The position numbers and the translations under genes are program-made. From the NCBI GenBank assembly GCA_903820035.1, contig CAIJFT010000331.1, positions 1-64,000 of the forward strand: DNA of 64,000 nucleotides, in the 5' to 3' direction. This document shows positions 50,066-60,107 of the stretch, in pieces (position 1 is the first letter of the stretch; the number at the start of each line of letters is the position of its first letter). Under the pieces are notes generated by a model, which saw only the letters and a list, made by a program, of their open reading frames with translations, had not been told where the DNA came from and made no database searches. This stretch comes from an uncultured Opitutia bacterium (GTDB lineage: Bacteria; Verrucomicrobiota; Verrucomicrobiia; Opitutales; Opitutaceae).

Positions 50066-51415
50066 ATGAAACCACGCGTTGCCCTTGGCCTGTTCGGGTT
50101 GCTCGGAGTGATTTTCTCCGCCGCGGCGGCGGAGCAGGCGCCCGAACGGCCCGACATTATTTTCATCATCGCCGACGACCTAGGGTGGGCGGATGTGGCG
50201 TTTCACGGTGGCAACGCGCCGACGCCGCAGCTCGACCGGCTGGCGCGGGAGGGGCTGGAGCTCACCCAGCACTACGTGGCGCCGGTGTGCAGTCCGACGC
50301 GCACGGGGCTGATGACCGGACGTTGTTGGAGCCGTTTCGGCGTAACGACGCCGGGGAACGAGCGCGCGTTGCCGTGGGACACGGTGACCTTGCCGCGGGC
50401 GCTGAAGAGTGTCGGTTACGACACGTGCCTCACCGGCAAGTGGCACCTCGGATCGCGGCCCGACCAGGGGCCGAATCATTTCGGTTTCGATCATTCCTAC
50501 GGCTCGCTGGCCGGCGGGGTGAGCCCCTACGGCCACAAGTATAAGCAGGGGCCTTACGTGAACACCTGGCACCGCAACGAGACGCTCGTCGATGAGCCGG
50601 GGCATGTGACCGACCTGATCGCGAACGAGGCAGTGCGGTGGATTGAGGCGAGGGGGCCGGCGCCGTTCTTTCTCTATGTGCCGTTCACCGCGGTGCACCT
50701 GCCGGTGAAAGAGCCGGCCGAGTGGGTGGCGCGGGTGCCGGCGGCGGTTCAGGGTGACGTGGCGCGCCACTACGCGGCTTCGGTGATGCACCTCGACGAC
50801 GCGGTCGGCCGAATTCTCGCGGCGTTGGAGCGGGCCGGGCGGCGGCGGAATGCCCTGATCGTCTTCACCAGCGATAATGGCGGCAGCACCGTCGAGAACA
50901 ATGACCGTTCGTATCCCGACGACCAGTGTCCGTCGGGCAAGTTGCCGGGCAACAATGCGCCGTGGCGCGGACAAAAGGGCGACGTTTACGAGGGCGGCAC
51001 GCGGGTGCCGACACTGGTGTCCTGGCGTGGCGCAAAGCCTGGTCGGGTGACGACGCCGGTGCAGATTACGGACTGGTTGCCGACGTTGGCCGCGCTGACC
51101 GGCTATCGCGCGCCGGGCGACCTGAAGTGGGACGGGGCGGATATTTCCGCGGTCCTTGCCACGCATGCCGCGCTGCCGGCACGGCCGTTGTACACGGTCG
51201 GACCAAACTGGCGCGCCCGTTCGTTGCGGCTCGGCGATTGGAAATTGGTGGTGACCGGCAAGGACGCGAAGGCGAAGACGGAACTCTTCCAGCTTGCCGC
51301 GGATCCCGGGGAGACGACCAATCTCGCGACGCGGGAACCGGCGCGACTCCGCCTGATGGAGGAACGCCTCAACGCGATGGCGGCGCGGGACCGAGATGCG
51401 GTGGCGAGAGACTGA
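50066..51415 (+). CDS. Exported sulfatase, arylsulfatase B/GalNAc-4-sulfatase-like
   Basis: A 449-aa type I sulfatase with signal sequence (LGLFGLLGVIFSAAAA). Metal site IADDLGWADVAFHGG near 33 and formylglycine motif CSPTRTGLMTGR (Cys75); GKWHLG near 131 and SDNGGS near 273. The general pattern is of the arylsulfatase A/B branch, including N-acetylgalactosamine-4-sulfatases. It lies 42 bp after the NagA-like gene and probably belongs to the same unit. All three sulfatases in this cluster place the modified cysteine at residue 75. Confidence 0.9.
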   Translation: MKPRVALGLFGLLGVIFSAAAAEQAPERPDIIFIIADDLGWADVAFHGGNAPTPQLDRLAREGLELTQHYVAPVCSPTRTGLMTGRCWSRFGVTTPGNERALPWDTVTLPRALKSVGYDTCLTGKWHLGSRPDQGPNHFGFDHSYGSLAGGVSPYGHKYKQGPYVNTWHRNETLVDEPGHVTDLIANEAVRWIEARGPAPFFLYVPFTAVHLPVKEPAEWVARVPAAVQGDVARHYAASVMHLDDAVGRILAALERAGRRRNALIVFTSDNGGSTVENNDRSYPDDQCPSGKLPGNNAPWRGQKGDVYEGGTRVPTLVSWRGAKPGRVTTPVQITDWLPTLAALTGYRAPGDLKWDGADISAVLATHAALPARPLYTVGPNWRARSLRLGDWKLVVTGKDAKAKTELFQLAADPGETTNLATREPARLRLMEERLNAMAARDRDAVARD

Positions 51416-51520
51416 GTCACGTTCAGGGCCGGGTGACGCGGGTGGGACAATGCAGGGTGGGCTGGGTGCGTTTTGGGCTCCACTTCTGGTTCATGATTCA
51501 GCAGGAACAACTGAACCCCT

Positions 51521-54500
51521 ATGCGTCATTTGTTTTCATTCTCCCCGGGCTTTCGCTCGGGCATCCGTCTCGCGTGCTTCAGCGTTTTCCTCGCCGTGGG
51601 CCTCTGGGCCCAGGGCACCGGCGTCATTGAAGGGCGGATCACCAATCCCTCCACCGGCGGCGTGCTCGAACACGCCCGCATCGCGGTGGTCGGATCGAAC
51701 GTTGAGACGCTGAGCGACTCCGACGGGTTCTACCGGCTCAACGGCGTGACGCCCGGCATCGCCCAACTCCGCGTTTTCTTCAGCGGATTTCCGGCGGCCA
51801 CCGCCGCCGTCAACGTCGCCGCGGGGCAGACGGTGCAGCAGGACTTTCAACTCACCCCGCTGGCCTCGCGCGCGAGCGGCCGGCCCAACGCCGACGGTTC
51901 GGTCGTCAAGCTCGACGAGTTTGTGGTGGCCACGTCCCGTGAGATGAGCGGCGCCGCGCTGGCAATCAACGAGCAGCGGTTCGCGCCCAACATGAAGAAC
52001 GTCGTCGCGACCGACGAGTTTGGCGACATCGCCGAGGGCAACGTGGCGGAGTTCTTGAAGTTCATGCCCGGCGTGAACATCGACTACGCCGGCGGCAACG
52101 CCCGTGACATCTCGCTCAACGGCGTGCCGTCCGGCTATGTGCCCGTCACGCTTGACGGCTTCGGTCTGGCCAGCGCGGTCGGCGGCGGCTCGGGCGGCAC
52201 GGCGCGCGGCGTGGGCCTCGACCAGGTTTCAATTAACAACCTTTCGCGCATCGAGGTTTCGTTTTCCCCGACCCCGGATTCGCCCGGCAACGCGCTGGCC
52301 GGTTCTGTGAATCTCGTCCCGCGCAGCTCGTTCGAACGCACCCGGCCGTCGGGAAATTTCAGCGCGTACTTCATGCTGCGCGACGACATCAAGCATTGGG
52401 GCGAGACGCCTGCGCCGCGTCACCCGACGCGCAAGATTCATCCGGGTTTCGATCTTTCCTACCTGGCGCCGGTCAGCAAACGCTTCGGTTTCACGCTCTC
52501 GGCCGGCATGAACCGCCAGTACTCCGGGGAGCCGCAGATCCAAAACACCTGGCGCGGCGCCCAGGCCGCCACCAACGGCGGGACCTTCCCCGATACCACG
52601 CCCGACAAGCCCTACCTGACTTCGGTACTCATCCGCAACAGCGGCAAGGACACCAACCGCAGTTCGTTCGGCGTGACCACCGACTACAAGTTCACCGAGC
52701 GCGACCGCCTCGCGTTTTCGCTCACGTATTCGACGTTCAACGTCCACATCAACCACAACGCCCTCACGTTCGACGTGGGCCGCGTCAATCCCGGTGACTT
52801 CTCCCTCGACTACACCCGCGGGGCCGCCGGTCAGGGCACTCTTAACCTCGCCACCACCGGCGCCGACCGCTCGAACTGGACGTTTATGCCGTCGCTCGTG
52901 TGGCGGCACGACGGGCCGGTGTGGAAGATGGATGCCGGCTTCGCGTACTCGCGGGCAAGCAACCGCAACCGCTGCATCGAGCGCGGGTTCTTCGACACCA
53001 CGACCGCGCGCCGCACCGGCGTCACGGTGTCGTTCGCGGACATCTTCTACCTCCGCCCCAACACCATCACCGTCACCGACGGCGCCGGGGCGCCCGTCGA
53101 TCCGTATGCCCTGAAGAACTACGTCGTCACCGCCGCGACCAACAACACGCGGGCGACCGACGACATCAAGCGCACCGCCTACGGCAACCTGCGGCGCGAC
53201 TTCTTCGGCGAACTGCCGTTCTCGCTGCGCGCGGGCTTTGATCTCCGGCAGTCCGAACGCGACCAGCGTTTCAGCGTACCGAACTACACCTACGTCGGCC
53301 GCGACGGCGTCGCCAGCACGACGCTCACCGCCACGAGCGACGACCTGGCGCTGCCGTTCCTCGATCCGAGTTTCTCCGAACGCCCGCCGCATTACGGTTT
53401 CCCGAAATTCCAAGGCCTGAGCAGCGAGCAGCTCTTCAATCAGTATGCGGCCGTGCCTTCGACGTTTACGACCAACGCCAACACCACCTACCGCAACGAG
53501 GTCACCAACTCGAAATTTGCCGAGGAGATTATCTCGGCGGTCTACCTGCGCGGCGACTTGGGGCTCTTTTCGAACCGCTTGAAGATCGTGACCGGCCTGC
53601 GCGCCGAGCAGACCAATGTCAGCGCCGACGGACCGCTCACCGACCCCAATCGCAACATCCTGCGCGATGCCGCGGGGAAGCCGGTCCTCGGCGCCAACGG
53701 CCGGCCGCTCAACATTGTGCCGACGACCGACGCGCTCGGCGTTTCGCGGCTCACGTTCCTCGATCGCGCCGCCCACTCCAAGAAGGAGTACCTGAGCCTT
53801 TTCCCGAGCATCAACGTCAGCTACAACCTCCGTGAAGACCTCATCGCCCGCGCGGCCTTGTATACCTCGGTCGGCCGGCCCGACTACAACCAGTATGCCG
53901 GCGGCGTCACCCTGCCGGATCCCGATAATCCGTCGCCGAACGACCAGATCACCGTCAGCAATGTCGCGATCAAACCGTGGAGCGCGCGGACCTTCAACGT
54001 GCGCCTCGAATATTACCCGCAGGGCGTGGGTCAGGTCACGCTCGGGGCGTTCCGGCGCGACTTCCAGGATTTCTTCGGCAGCACCACGCTGCCCGCGTCG
54101 CCCGAGTTCCTTGATCTCTACAGCCTCGATCCGAATGTGTACGGCCGCTACCCGATCGTGACCCAGTACAACCTCGATTCCTCTGTGCGGATGGAGGGGC
54201 TCAACCTCGGCTACCGGCAGGCACTCACGTTTCTGCCGTCGTGGGCGCGCGGCGTGCAGGCGTTCGCCAATGCGGCCACGCAACGGCTCACGGGGGCCCA
54301 GGGTTCGGCCAACTTCCCCGGCTTTATTCCGCGCACGCTCAGTTGGGGCGCGAGTCTCAACCGCGAACGCTTCAGCCTCCGCGCGAATTGGAACTACCGC
54401 AGTCTCCAGCGCCGCGCCGCCATCGCCGCCGGCAACAGCATCGAGCCCGGCACCTACACGTGGTGGTCAAAGCGGCTCTATCTCGACCTCAATGCCGAGT

Positions 54501-54664
54501 ACACGCTCTACAAGCGCTTCGCGCTCTTCGCGGCGATCCGCAACCTCGGCGACGCTCCCGACGACATCAAAGTCTACGGCCCGAGCACGCCCGCCGTCGC
54601 GCGCTTCCGTGAACGCATCGAGTACGGCTCGCTGTGGAGTTTCGGCGTGAAGGGGACGTTCTGA
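51521..54664 (+). CDS. TonB-dependent receptor with N-terminal carboxypeptidase-like domain
   Basis: A 1047-aa outer-membrane transporter. A signal sequence (CFSVFLAVGLWAQ, cleavage about 32) is followed by a carboxypeptidase regulatory-like domain (GVIEGRITNPSTGGVLEHARIAVVG, about 33-115), a plug domain (VVATDEFGDIAEGNVAEFLKFMPGVNID, about 165-195) and a large barrel ending in FGVKGTF with terminal phenylalanine. This architecture resembles SusC-like and verrucomicrobial nutrient receptors. It lies after three sulfatases and the NagA-like gene, so uptake of a sulfated oligosaccharide is a reasonable inference. No SusD gene is adjacent. ExbB-ExbD at 27 kb could supply energy. Confidence 0.92.
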   Translation: MRHLFSFSPGFRSGIRLACFSVFLAVGLWAQGTGVIEGRITNPSTGGVLEHARIAVVGSNVETLSDSDGFYRLNGVTPGIAQLRVFFSGFPAATAAVNVAAGQTVQQDFQLTPLASRASGRPNADGSVVKLDEFVVATSREMSGAALAINEQRFAPNMKNVVATDEFGDIAEGNVAEFLKFMPGVNIDYAGGNARDISLNGVPSGYVPVTLDGFGLASAVGGGSGGTARGVGLDQVSINNLSRIEVSFSPTPDSPGNALAGSVNLVPRSSFERTRPSGNFSAYFMLRDDIKHWGETPAPRHPTRKIHPGFDLSYLAPVSKRFGFTLSAGMNRQYSGEPQIQNTWRGAQAATNGGTFPDTTPDKPYLTSVLIRNSGKDTNRSSFGVTTDYKFTERDRLAFSLTYSTFNVHINHNALTFDVGRVNPGDFSLDYTRGAAGQGTLNLATTGADRSNWTFMPSLVWRHDGPVWKMDAGFAYSRASNRNRCIERGFFDTTTARRTGVTVSFADIFYLRPNTITVTDGAGAPVDPYALKNYVVTAATNNTRATDDIKRTAYGNLRRDFFGELPFSLRAGFDLRQSERDQRFSVPNYTYVGRDGVASTTLTATSDDLALPFLDPSFSERPPHYGFPKFQGLSSEQLFNQYAAVPSTFTTNANTTYRNEVTNSKFAEEIISAVYLRGDLGLFSNRLKIVTGLRAEQTNVSADGPLTDPNRNILRDAAGKPVLGANGRPLNIVPTTDALGVSRLTFLDRAAHSKKEYLSLFPSINVSYNLREDLIARAALYTSVGRPDYNQYAGGVTLPDPDNPSPNDQITVSNVAIKPWSARTFNVRLEYYPQGVGQVTLGAFRRDFQDFFGSTTLPASPEFLDLYSLDPNVYGRYPIVTQYNLDSSVRMEGLNLGYRQALTFLPSWARGVQAFANAATQRLTGAQGSANFPGFIPRTLSWGASLNRERFSLRANWNYRSLQRRAAIAAGNSIEPGTYTWWSKRLYLDLNAEYTLYKRFALFAAIRNLGDAPDDIKVYGPSTPAVARFRERIEYGSLWSFGVKGTF

Positions 54665-54703
54665 GCGGCCGGATAATCTTCGGTTCGGTCGCAGCGGATC
54701 TCG

Positions 54704-54884
54704 TGTGGGAGCTGCTTTAGGCCGCGCCAGGCGTGAGGAGAACGGCGTTTTTGATGTCCTTGTAGCCGCGATGGAGCAGCGGCGACGCCGTGGTCCTCAT
54801 TCGTGACCACGTTTTCGCCCAAGGCTCAAACGCGGCTACGGGAAATGGGGAACCGCTTTCGTCGGGGCGTAAAGCCCCTCCCAC
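54704..54884. repeat. Nested REP-like palindromes between convergent genes
   Basis: Outer ends TGTGGGAGCTGCTTTA and TAAAGCCCCTCCCACA are inverted. Inner arms TGTAGCCGCG (54761-54770) and CGCGGCTAC (54831-54839) are inverted too, and GTGGTC/GACCAC lies at the centre. The result is three concentric palindromes in 180 bases. Confidence 0.75.
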
Positions 54885-54907
54885 AGCTCGAGCTTGAGGG
54901 AGCAGCG

Positions 54908-56020
54908 TTACACGCGCCGCACCGCACCCGGCGTCACCGGCTCACCGCGATCGGCGCTGGCCTGCGCGGCGAAACAGAGCGCGAGGCCCTCCAAGTTGCC
55001 GCGGGCGTGGTTCGCCGGCGCCCGTTTCTCCTCAATGGCGCACAATAACTCGCCCATCGCGCCCTGAAACCCGCTGGTGAACCAGGTTCCTTCGACCGGC
55101 ACGGTGGCGTCGCCCGCGGAGGTGTGCAGTCGCACGGACTGTTCGGAAAGGCTCGGGCCGAAGCTCCGCAAGGTGCCGCGCTCGCCGCAAATCACCGTGC
55201 GGTCCTCCTGGCCGTGCCGCACGTGGCCGTTGAAATTCAACCGCACCTGCGCGTCGGCATAGTCGATGATCACGTCGGCCAACATCGGCGGCTTCATGGC
55301 TTGAAACGACGTGCGCCGCACGCCGGCCCATACGCGTTCCGCACGCCGGCCCGCCATGAACGCGGTCGTGATGTCGAACCAGTGGATCCCAAAATCAAAA
55401 AGCACCAAATGCGAAATCTTCTCGAAGGCCGTGCCGGCCGTCCACGTGTGATCCCATTGCAGGGTGAAATCGATGCTCGCCACCGAGCCGATCACGCCGG
55501 CGCGCACCGCCGCGGCGAGGTAGGCGAAGTGCGGGGCCCAGCGGCCGTTCTGATTCACCGCCAATTGCACGCCTTGCGCCTCGGCGAGGGTCACGAGGCG
55601 TTCGCCAATGTCGAGGTCGAGGACGAAGGGCTTCTGGCTGAGGACGTGTTTGCGCGCGCGCAACGCGGCTTCGATTACCGCGACGCGCTCCGTTGGATGC
55701 AGCGCGAGGTCAACCACCTCGATGTCGGGATGGCGCAGCACGGCTTGAAAATCGGACGTGACCTTCGCCGCCGGATAAAACTCCTGGCGCCGCTTCTCCG
55801 CGCGGGCCGGATCGCGGTCGCAGAGCATGACCACGTCGAGGCCGAGCGCCTGATAGGCTCGGAGGTGGTACTCGGAAATCCCGCCGCAGCCGATCAGGCC
55901 AATCTTGGGCCGGTAGGCGCGGGGGCGCGGGGGGAGGTATGGCAGCACGGGCGCGGTCACCGCGGCGCCGGCTTTGGCGTTGCTTAGACCGTAGGTGCCG
56001 CCGGCGTCGGACGCGCTCAT
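54908..56020 (-). CDS. Gfo/Idh/MocA-family oxidoreductase
   Basis: A 370-aa NAD(P)-dependent sugar oxidoreductase. The Rossmann loop GLIGCGGISEYHLRAY (about 41-56) and the QKPFVLDLD segment near 131 (position of the catalytic KP lysine) are present, followed by the C-terminal substrate-binding domain. No signal peptide. It starts two bases after the next Gfo/Idh/MocA stop codon (56023), so it is translated with it. Typical substrates are inositol, glucose-fructose or sugar-acid intermediates. Substrate unknown. Confidence 0.88.
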   Translation of the reverse strand: MSASDAGGTYGLSNAKAGAAVTAPVLPYLPPRPRAYRPKIGLIGCGGISEYHLRAYQALGLDVVMLCDRDPARAEKRRQEFYPAAKVTSDFQAVLRHPDIEVVDLALHPTERVAVIEAALRARKHVLSQKPFVLDLDIGERLVTLAEAQGVQLAVNQNGRWAPHFAYLAAAVRAGVIGSVASIDFTLQWDHTWTAGTAFEKISHLVLFDFGIHWFDITTAFMAGRRAERVWAGVRRTSFQAMKPPMLADVIIDYADAQVRLNFNGHVRHGQEDRTVICGERGTLRSFGPSLSEQSVRLHTSAGDATVPVEGTWFTSGFQGAMGELLCAIEEKRAPANHARGNLEGLALCFAAQASADRGEPVTPGAVRRV

Positions 56021-56022
56021 GG

Positions 56023-57093
<1,071 letters not shown>

Positions 57094-57116
57094 GGGGCTG
57101 ATAGTCAGAGAAGAAC

Positions 57117-57971
57117 CTAAAGGGCAGACGCAGTGGCTGCGGGCGCGAGGGTGAGACGTTCGCCGGCGCGGAGGATTGCGCCGCGTTGACGCAGGTGCGC
57201 GCACTCGGCGGCGAAGGGGATGGTCGACGCGGTATTGAACGTGAACATCTCGTAGTGGCACGGCACGACACACCGCGCGCCGATCGCGTGCGCGAGCCGC
57301 GCCGCCTCGGGTCCGTCGAGGTTGCCCGATACGCGGCGCTCCGGCGCGCGGCCGTTGATCGGCAGAAGCGCGAGGTCGACGTGGAAGGGACGCAGCCGTT
57401 CCTCGAGGCCGGGGTAAAGTACGGTGTCGCCGCTGTGGTAGATCCGGAAGCGGCCGACGCCCACGACGAAGCCGGCGAATTCCGGCGCGAGGTGTTCGTG
57501 GGCGGCGGGTACCGCGGTGAGGGTGAATGGACCGACGGTGATCGAGGTGCCGTCTGCGAGCGGCAGGAAGCGCGGTCGCGCGTCGGGGCCGAGGCGTTGC
57601 AGGGCAAAATCGACGTTGGCCGCGGGCAGGACGAAGCGCGCGGCCGGGGCGGCGGCGAAGAGCGGGTGGAGCGTCTCGGCGTCGAAATGGTCCGTGTGGT
57701 GGTGCGACGACGTCACGACCTCCACGAAGCCGAGCCGCGCGGGATCGATGACCCGATCGGTCATGCGGATGTGCGGCTTGTCGGTGGTCGCGTATTTTTT
57801 CGTGAGCGAATCGCTCAGGTAGGGATCGAAGAGCAGGCAGCGGCCGGCGTGGCTGACAAGAAATCCGCTCTGCCCGAGCCACCACACGTGCAGCCGGTCC
57901 GGTGTCGGGTCGGCGCGCCCGGCGGCGACGTCGGCGAGGAAGGCGTCGTCCTGGAGAAAGGGGCGGATCAT
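57117..57971 (-). CDS. UlaG-like metallo-beta-lactamase-fold hydrolase
   Basis: A 284-aa metallo-beta-lactamase-fold protein. The HxHxDH-type motif is SSHHHTDHFDAET (about 88-100); HSGDTVLYPG near 178 and CHYEMFTF near 240 supply further ligands. The best-known relative is UlaG, L-ascorbate-6-phosphate lactonase. It is the third gene in a minus-strand run with two Gfo/Idh/MocA proteins and is preceded by CCCCC-ATG. Function as a sugar lactonase is plausible. Confidence 0.85.
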   Translation of the reverse strand: MIRPFLQDDAFLADVAAGRADPTPDRLHVWWLGQSGFLVSHAGRCLLFDPYLSDSLTKKYATTDKPHIRMTDRVIDPARLGFVEVVTSSHHHTDHFDAETLHPLFAAAPAARFVLPAANVDFALQRLGPDARPRFLPLADGTSITVGPFTLTAVPAAHEHLAPEFAGFVVGVGRFRIYHSGDTVLYPGLEERLRPFHVDLALLPINGRAPERRVSGNLDGPEAARLAHAIGARCVVPCHYEMFTFNTASTIPFAAECAHLRQRGAILRAGERLTLAPAATASAL

Positions 57972-57985
57972 GGGGGTGGTGCTTA

Positions 57986-58053
57986 GGTCAGTGCGCTTGC
58001 GCGCGCCTCGTTGCAGTTCAAAAAACCGAACCGCGCTCGCAAGCGAGCTGACC
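57986..58053. repeat. Extragenic palindrome, GCGCTTGCGCGC family (copy 2)
   Basis: GGTCAGTGCGCTTGCGCGCGCC and GCGCTCGCAAGCGAGCTGACC are inverted ends around about 25 bases. It matches the ends of the element at 37066-37138. Confidence 0.75.
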
Positions 58054-58073
58054 GACGGGGTGGGTGGTTGGTT

Positions 58074-59108
58074 TCACAGCCCGAGTTCCTTTTTTACCAG
58101 ACCGATGCCGGCGACCATGTTCTTCAATTTCGGTTGCGCGGCCCAGCGGGCGGTTTGGCTCAGGCCACAGTCGGGTGCGAACACCAAGCGGTCGGCGGGC
58201 GCGTGCTTCAGGCAGAGGCGCACGCGGTCGGCGATGTGCTCCGGCGTTTCGACGTAGTAGCTCTTCACGTCGACGATGCCGACGGCGGCGTCCATGCGGC
58301 GGGCGATCTGCGCGATCAGTTCGATTTCCGCGAACTCGCGGCTCGCCATTTCGACGTGCATCTCGTCGGCCTTGAAGTCGAGGAACGCGGGAAACATCGG
58401 TGCGACTTGGCGCGGCGCGATGGCTCGGCCCTTGTAGTTGCCGAAGCAGAGGTGAGTGCAAACGCGGGTCTTGCCGGCGATTGGTTCGACGGTGCGGTTG
58501 AAGATGTCGACGAAACGCCGCGGGTCCTCGCGGTAGGCGTAGCAACTCATCGACGGCTCATCGACGCTGACTTCGCGGCAGCCGGCGGCGACGAGGTTGA
58601 TCAATTCCTGGCGCACGAAGGGCAGCAGCGCCTCCGTGACGGCCCAGCGGTCGGCGTACTGCGCGTTGGGCAGAAGGCGTCCGCTCAAGGTGTACGGCCC
58701 CGGCACGCTCGCCTTGAGCGTGGGTCCGGCGGGCGCGAGCCGTTGCAGACGCTTGAACTCCTCGACGACGCCGAGTCCGCGCGGAGCCCGCAGTTCACCG
58801 GTGATCGCGTGTTTGCCGCGTTGGTCGTGCGCCGGCGGACCGAAGCGGCGTGGCGACGCGGCCTCGAGCGTGATGCCCTCAAGGTAGCCGTAGAACGAGA
58901 GATTGAAATCGAGCCGCGTCTGTTCGCCGTCGGTGATGACATCGAGACCCGCGCCAACCTGATCATGGATGGCGGCGATGACCGCGTCGTCCTGGATCTC
59001 GCTCACGTCGGAGCGCCCGAACTCGGCGAGGTGTTGGCTGGCGAATTCGAGCCAGCTCGGGAACGGGTAGCTGCCGATGACGGAGGTGCGAAGCGGGGAG
59101 GAGAGCAT
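58074..59108 (-). CDS. MetE C-terminal-domain-like protein
   Basis: A 344-aa protein similar to only the C-terminal half of cobalamin-independent methionine synthase. The ATG at 59108 gives MLSSPLRTSVIGSYPFPSWLEF; the ORF-track start is upstream in G-rich leader. Candidate zinc ligands are in THLCFGN near 240, a nearby acidic residue and FAPDCGLSQT near 325. Full MetE is about 750 aa, so this is a single-domain methyltransferase-like relative. Such genes are common in Verrucomicrobia; the substrate is not known. It lies between the MBL gene and an exported isomerase. Confidence 0.82.
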   Translation of the reverse strand: MLSSPLRTSVIGSYPFPSWLEFASQHLAEFGRSDVSEIQDDAVIAAIHDQVGAGLDVITDGEQTRLDFNLSFYGYLEGITLEAASPRRFGPPAHDQRGKHAITGELRAPRGLGVVEEFKRLQRLAPAGPTLKASVPGPYTLSGRLLPNAQYADRWAVTEALLPFVRQELINLVAAGCREVSVDEPSMSCYAYREDPRRFVDIFNRTVEPIAGKTRVCTHLCFGNYKGRAIAPRQVAPMFPAFLDFKADEMHVEMASREFAEIELIAQIARRMDAAVGIVDVKSYYVETPEHIADRVRLCLKHAPADRLVFAPDCGLSQTARWAAQPKLKNMVAGIGLVKKELGL

Positions 59109-59159
59109 GGGACGAAGAGTGGAGGGAGTGAGGGAAAGGGGGTGAGGGGCGAAATTGAA

Positions 59160-59212
59160 ATGGAGGCCCGGCCGCTGGCCGGCTAGCCCGCCCCATGGGC
59201 GGGCTTCCATCA
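59160..59212. repeat. GGAGGCCCG multi-hairpin extragenic palindrome (copy 2)
   Basis: ATGGAGGCCCG and CGGGCTTCCAT are inverted ends; GGCCGCTGGCC and GCCCGCCCCATGGGCGGGC form internal hairpins. Related to 44952-45028 and 61466-61514. Confidence 0.75.
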
Positions 59213-59217
59213 ATCCG

Positions 59218-60081
59218 TCAGACTTTTGCGGGGAAGATTGATCGCAGGTACTCTACATCATACCGCATACTCTGCTCCACCCCGAGCGGCGTCTTTACGC
59301 CTTCGATGCCGAGCCAGCCGCGGTAGCCGGCGGCGTCGAGGGCGGTGCGGACGTTGGGGAAGTTCATCGAGCCTTTGCCGTAGAGGTCGTCGTAGTCCTT
59401 GAGATGTACCTCACAGATCCGCTCGCGGCCGAGGCGGCGGATCGCGGTGCCGACGTCTTCGCCGACCTTCTGCATGTTGCCGACGTCGTAATACACGCGG
59501 ACCGCGGGCGACTTCACCGCGTCGAGGATGCGCTCAAGCACCGGGGCCTTCAGCCACGACTCGATACCGTACACCACGCCGGCCGCTTCGGCGCGCGGGG
59601 CGAGTGTTTTTAAGCGCCGGATCACTTCCGCGATGCCGGGCTCGTCGTCGACCAGATCGCCTTTCGAGAAAAACGCCAGCAGGCAGACGCGCGTCTTCAT
59701 CCGCTGCATGACCTTCACGCTGTCGAGGACCCACTGTGCGGTGGCGGCTTCGCTTTTGTATGCGACGGTGTTGAGCACGCCCAGCGCGAGCGAGGCGATG
59801 GCGACTTTATGTTCCGCCGCGGCGGCGAGAATCGCGTCCTGCTGCTTCTCGTCGAAGAGCGGGAGCGTGGTGACGCCCTCTTTCAGCCGGCCGAAGTCGA
59901 CCTGCACGCCGTCGAGGCCGATGCGGGCGGCGAGGGGAAAGGCGTCGGGATGACACGTCTTCTGCAGTGTCCAGTCGCAGGCGAAGAGCTTGAAACCGGC
60001 CCCGCTGTTTGCGGCCCGGAGGGCGGGCAGCAACGCGAGGCTGCCGAGGGAGCGTTGCAGGAAGTGACGGCGGGTGAGCAT
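59218..60081 (-). CDS. Tat-exported TIM-barrel sugar isomerase/epimerase-like protein
   Basis: A 287-aa protein starting MLTRRHFLQRSLGSLALLPALRAA, a twin-arginine signal peptide (cleavage about residue 24). The mature part is a xylose isomerase-like barrel with IESWLKAP near 172, VYYDVGNMQ near 199, EVHLKDYD near 222 and IEGVKT near 257 as ligand-type segments. It may bind a metal before export. It is in the same direction as the downstream Gfo/Idh/MocA gene (27 bp away), which also has a Tat-type start, so both may work in the periplasm. Confidence 0.88.
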   Translation of the reverse strand: MLTRRHFLQRSLGSLALLPALRAANSGAGFKLFACDWTLQKTCHPDAFPLAARIGLDGVQVDFGRLKEGVTTLPLFDEKQQDAILAAAAEHKVAIASLALGVLNTVAYKSEAATAQWVLDSVKVMQRMKTRVCLLAFFSKGDLVDDEPGIAEVIRRLKTLAPRAEAAGVVYGIESWLKAPVLERILDAVKSPAVRVYYDVGNMQKVGEDVGTAIRRLGRERICEVHLKDYDDLYGKGSMNFPNVRTALDAAGYRGWLGIEGVKTPLGVEQSMRYDVEYLRSIFPAKV

Positions 60082-60107
60082 GGCGGGGCGTGGTCGCAGC
60101 CGGTGGG

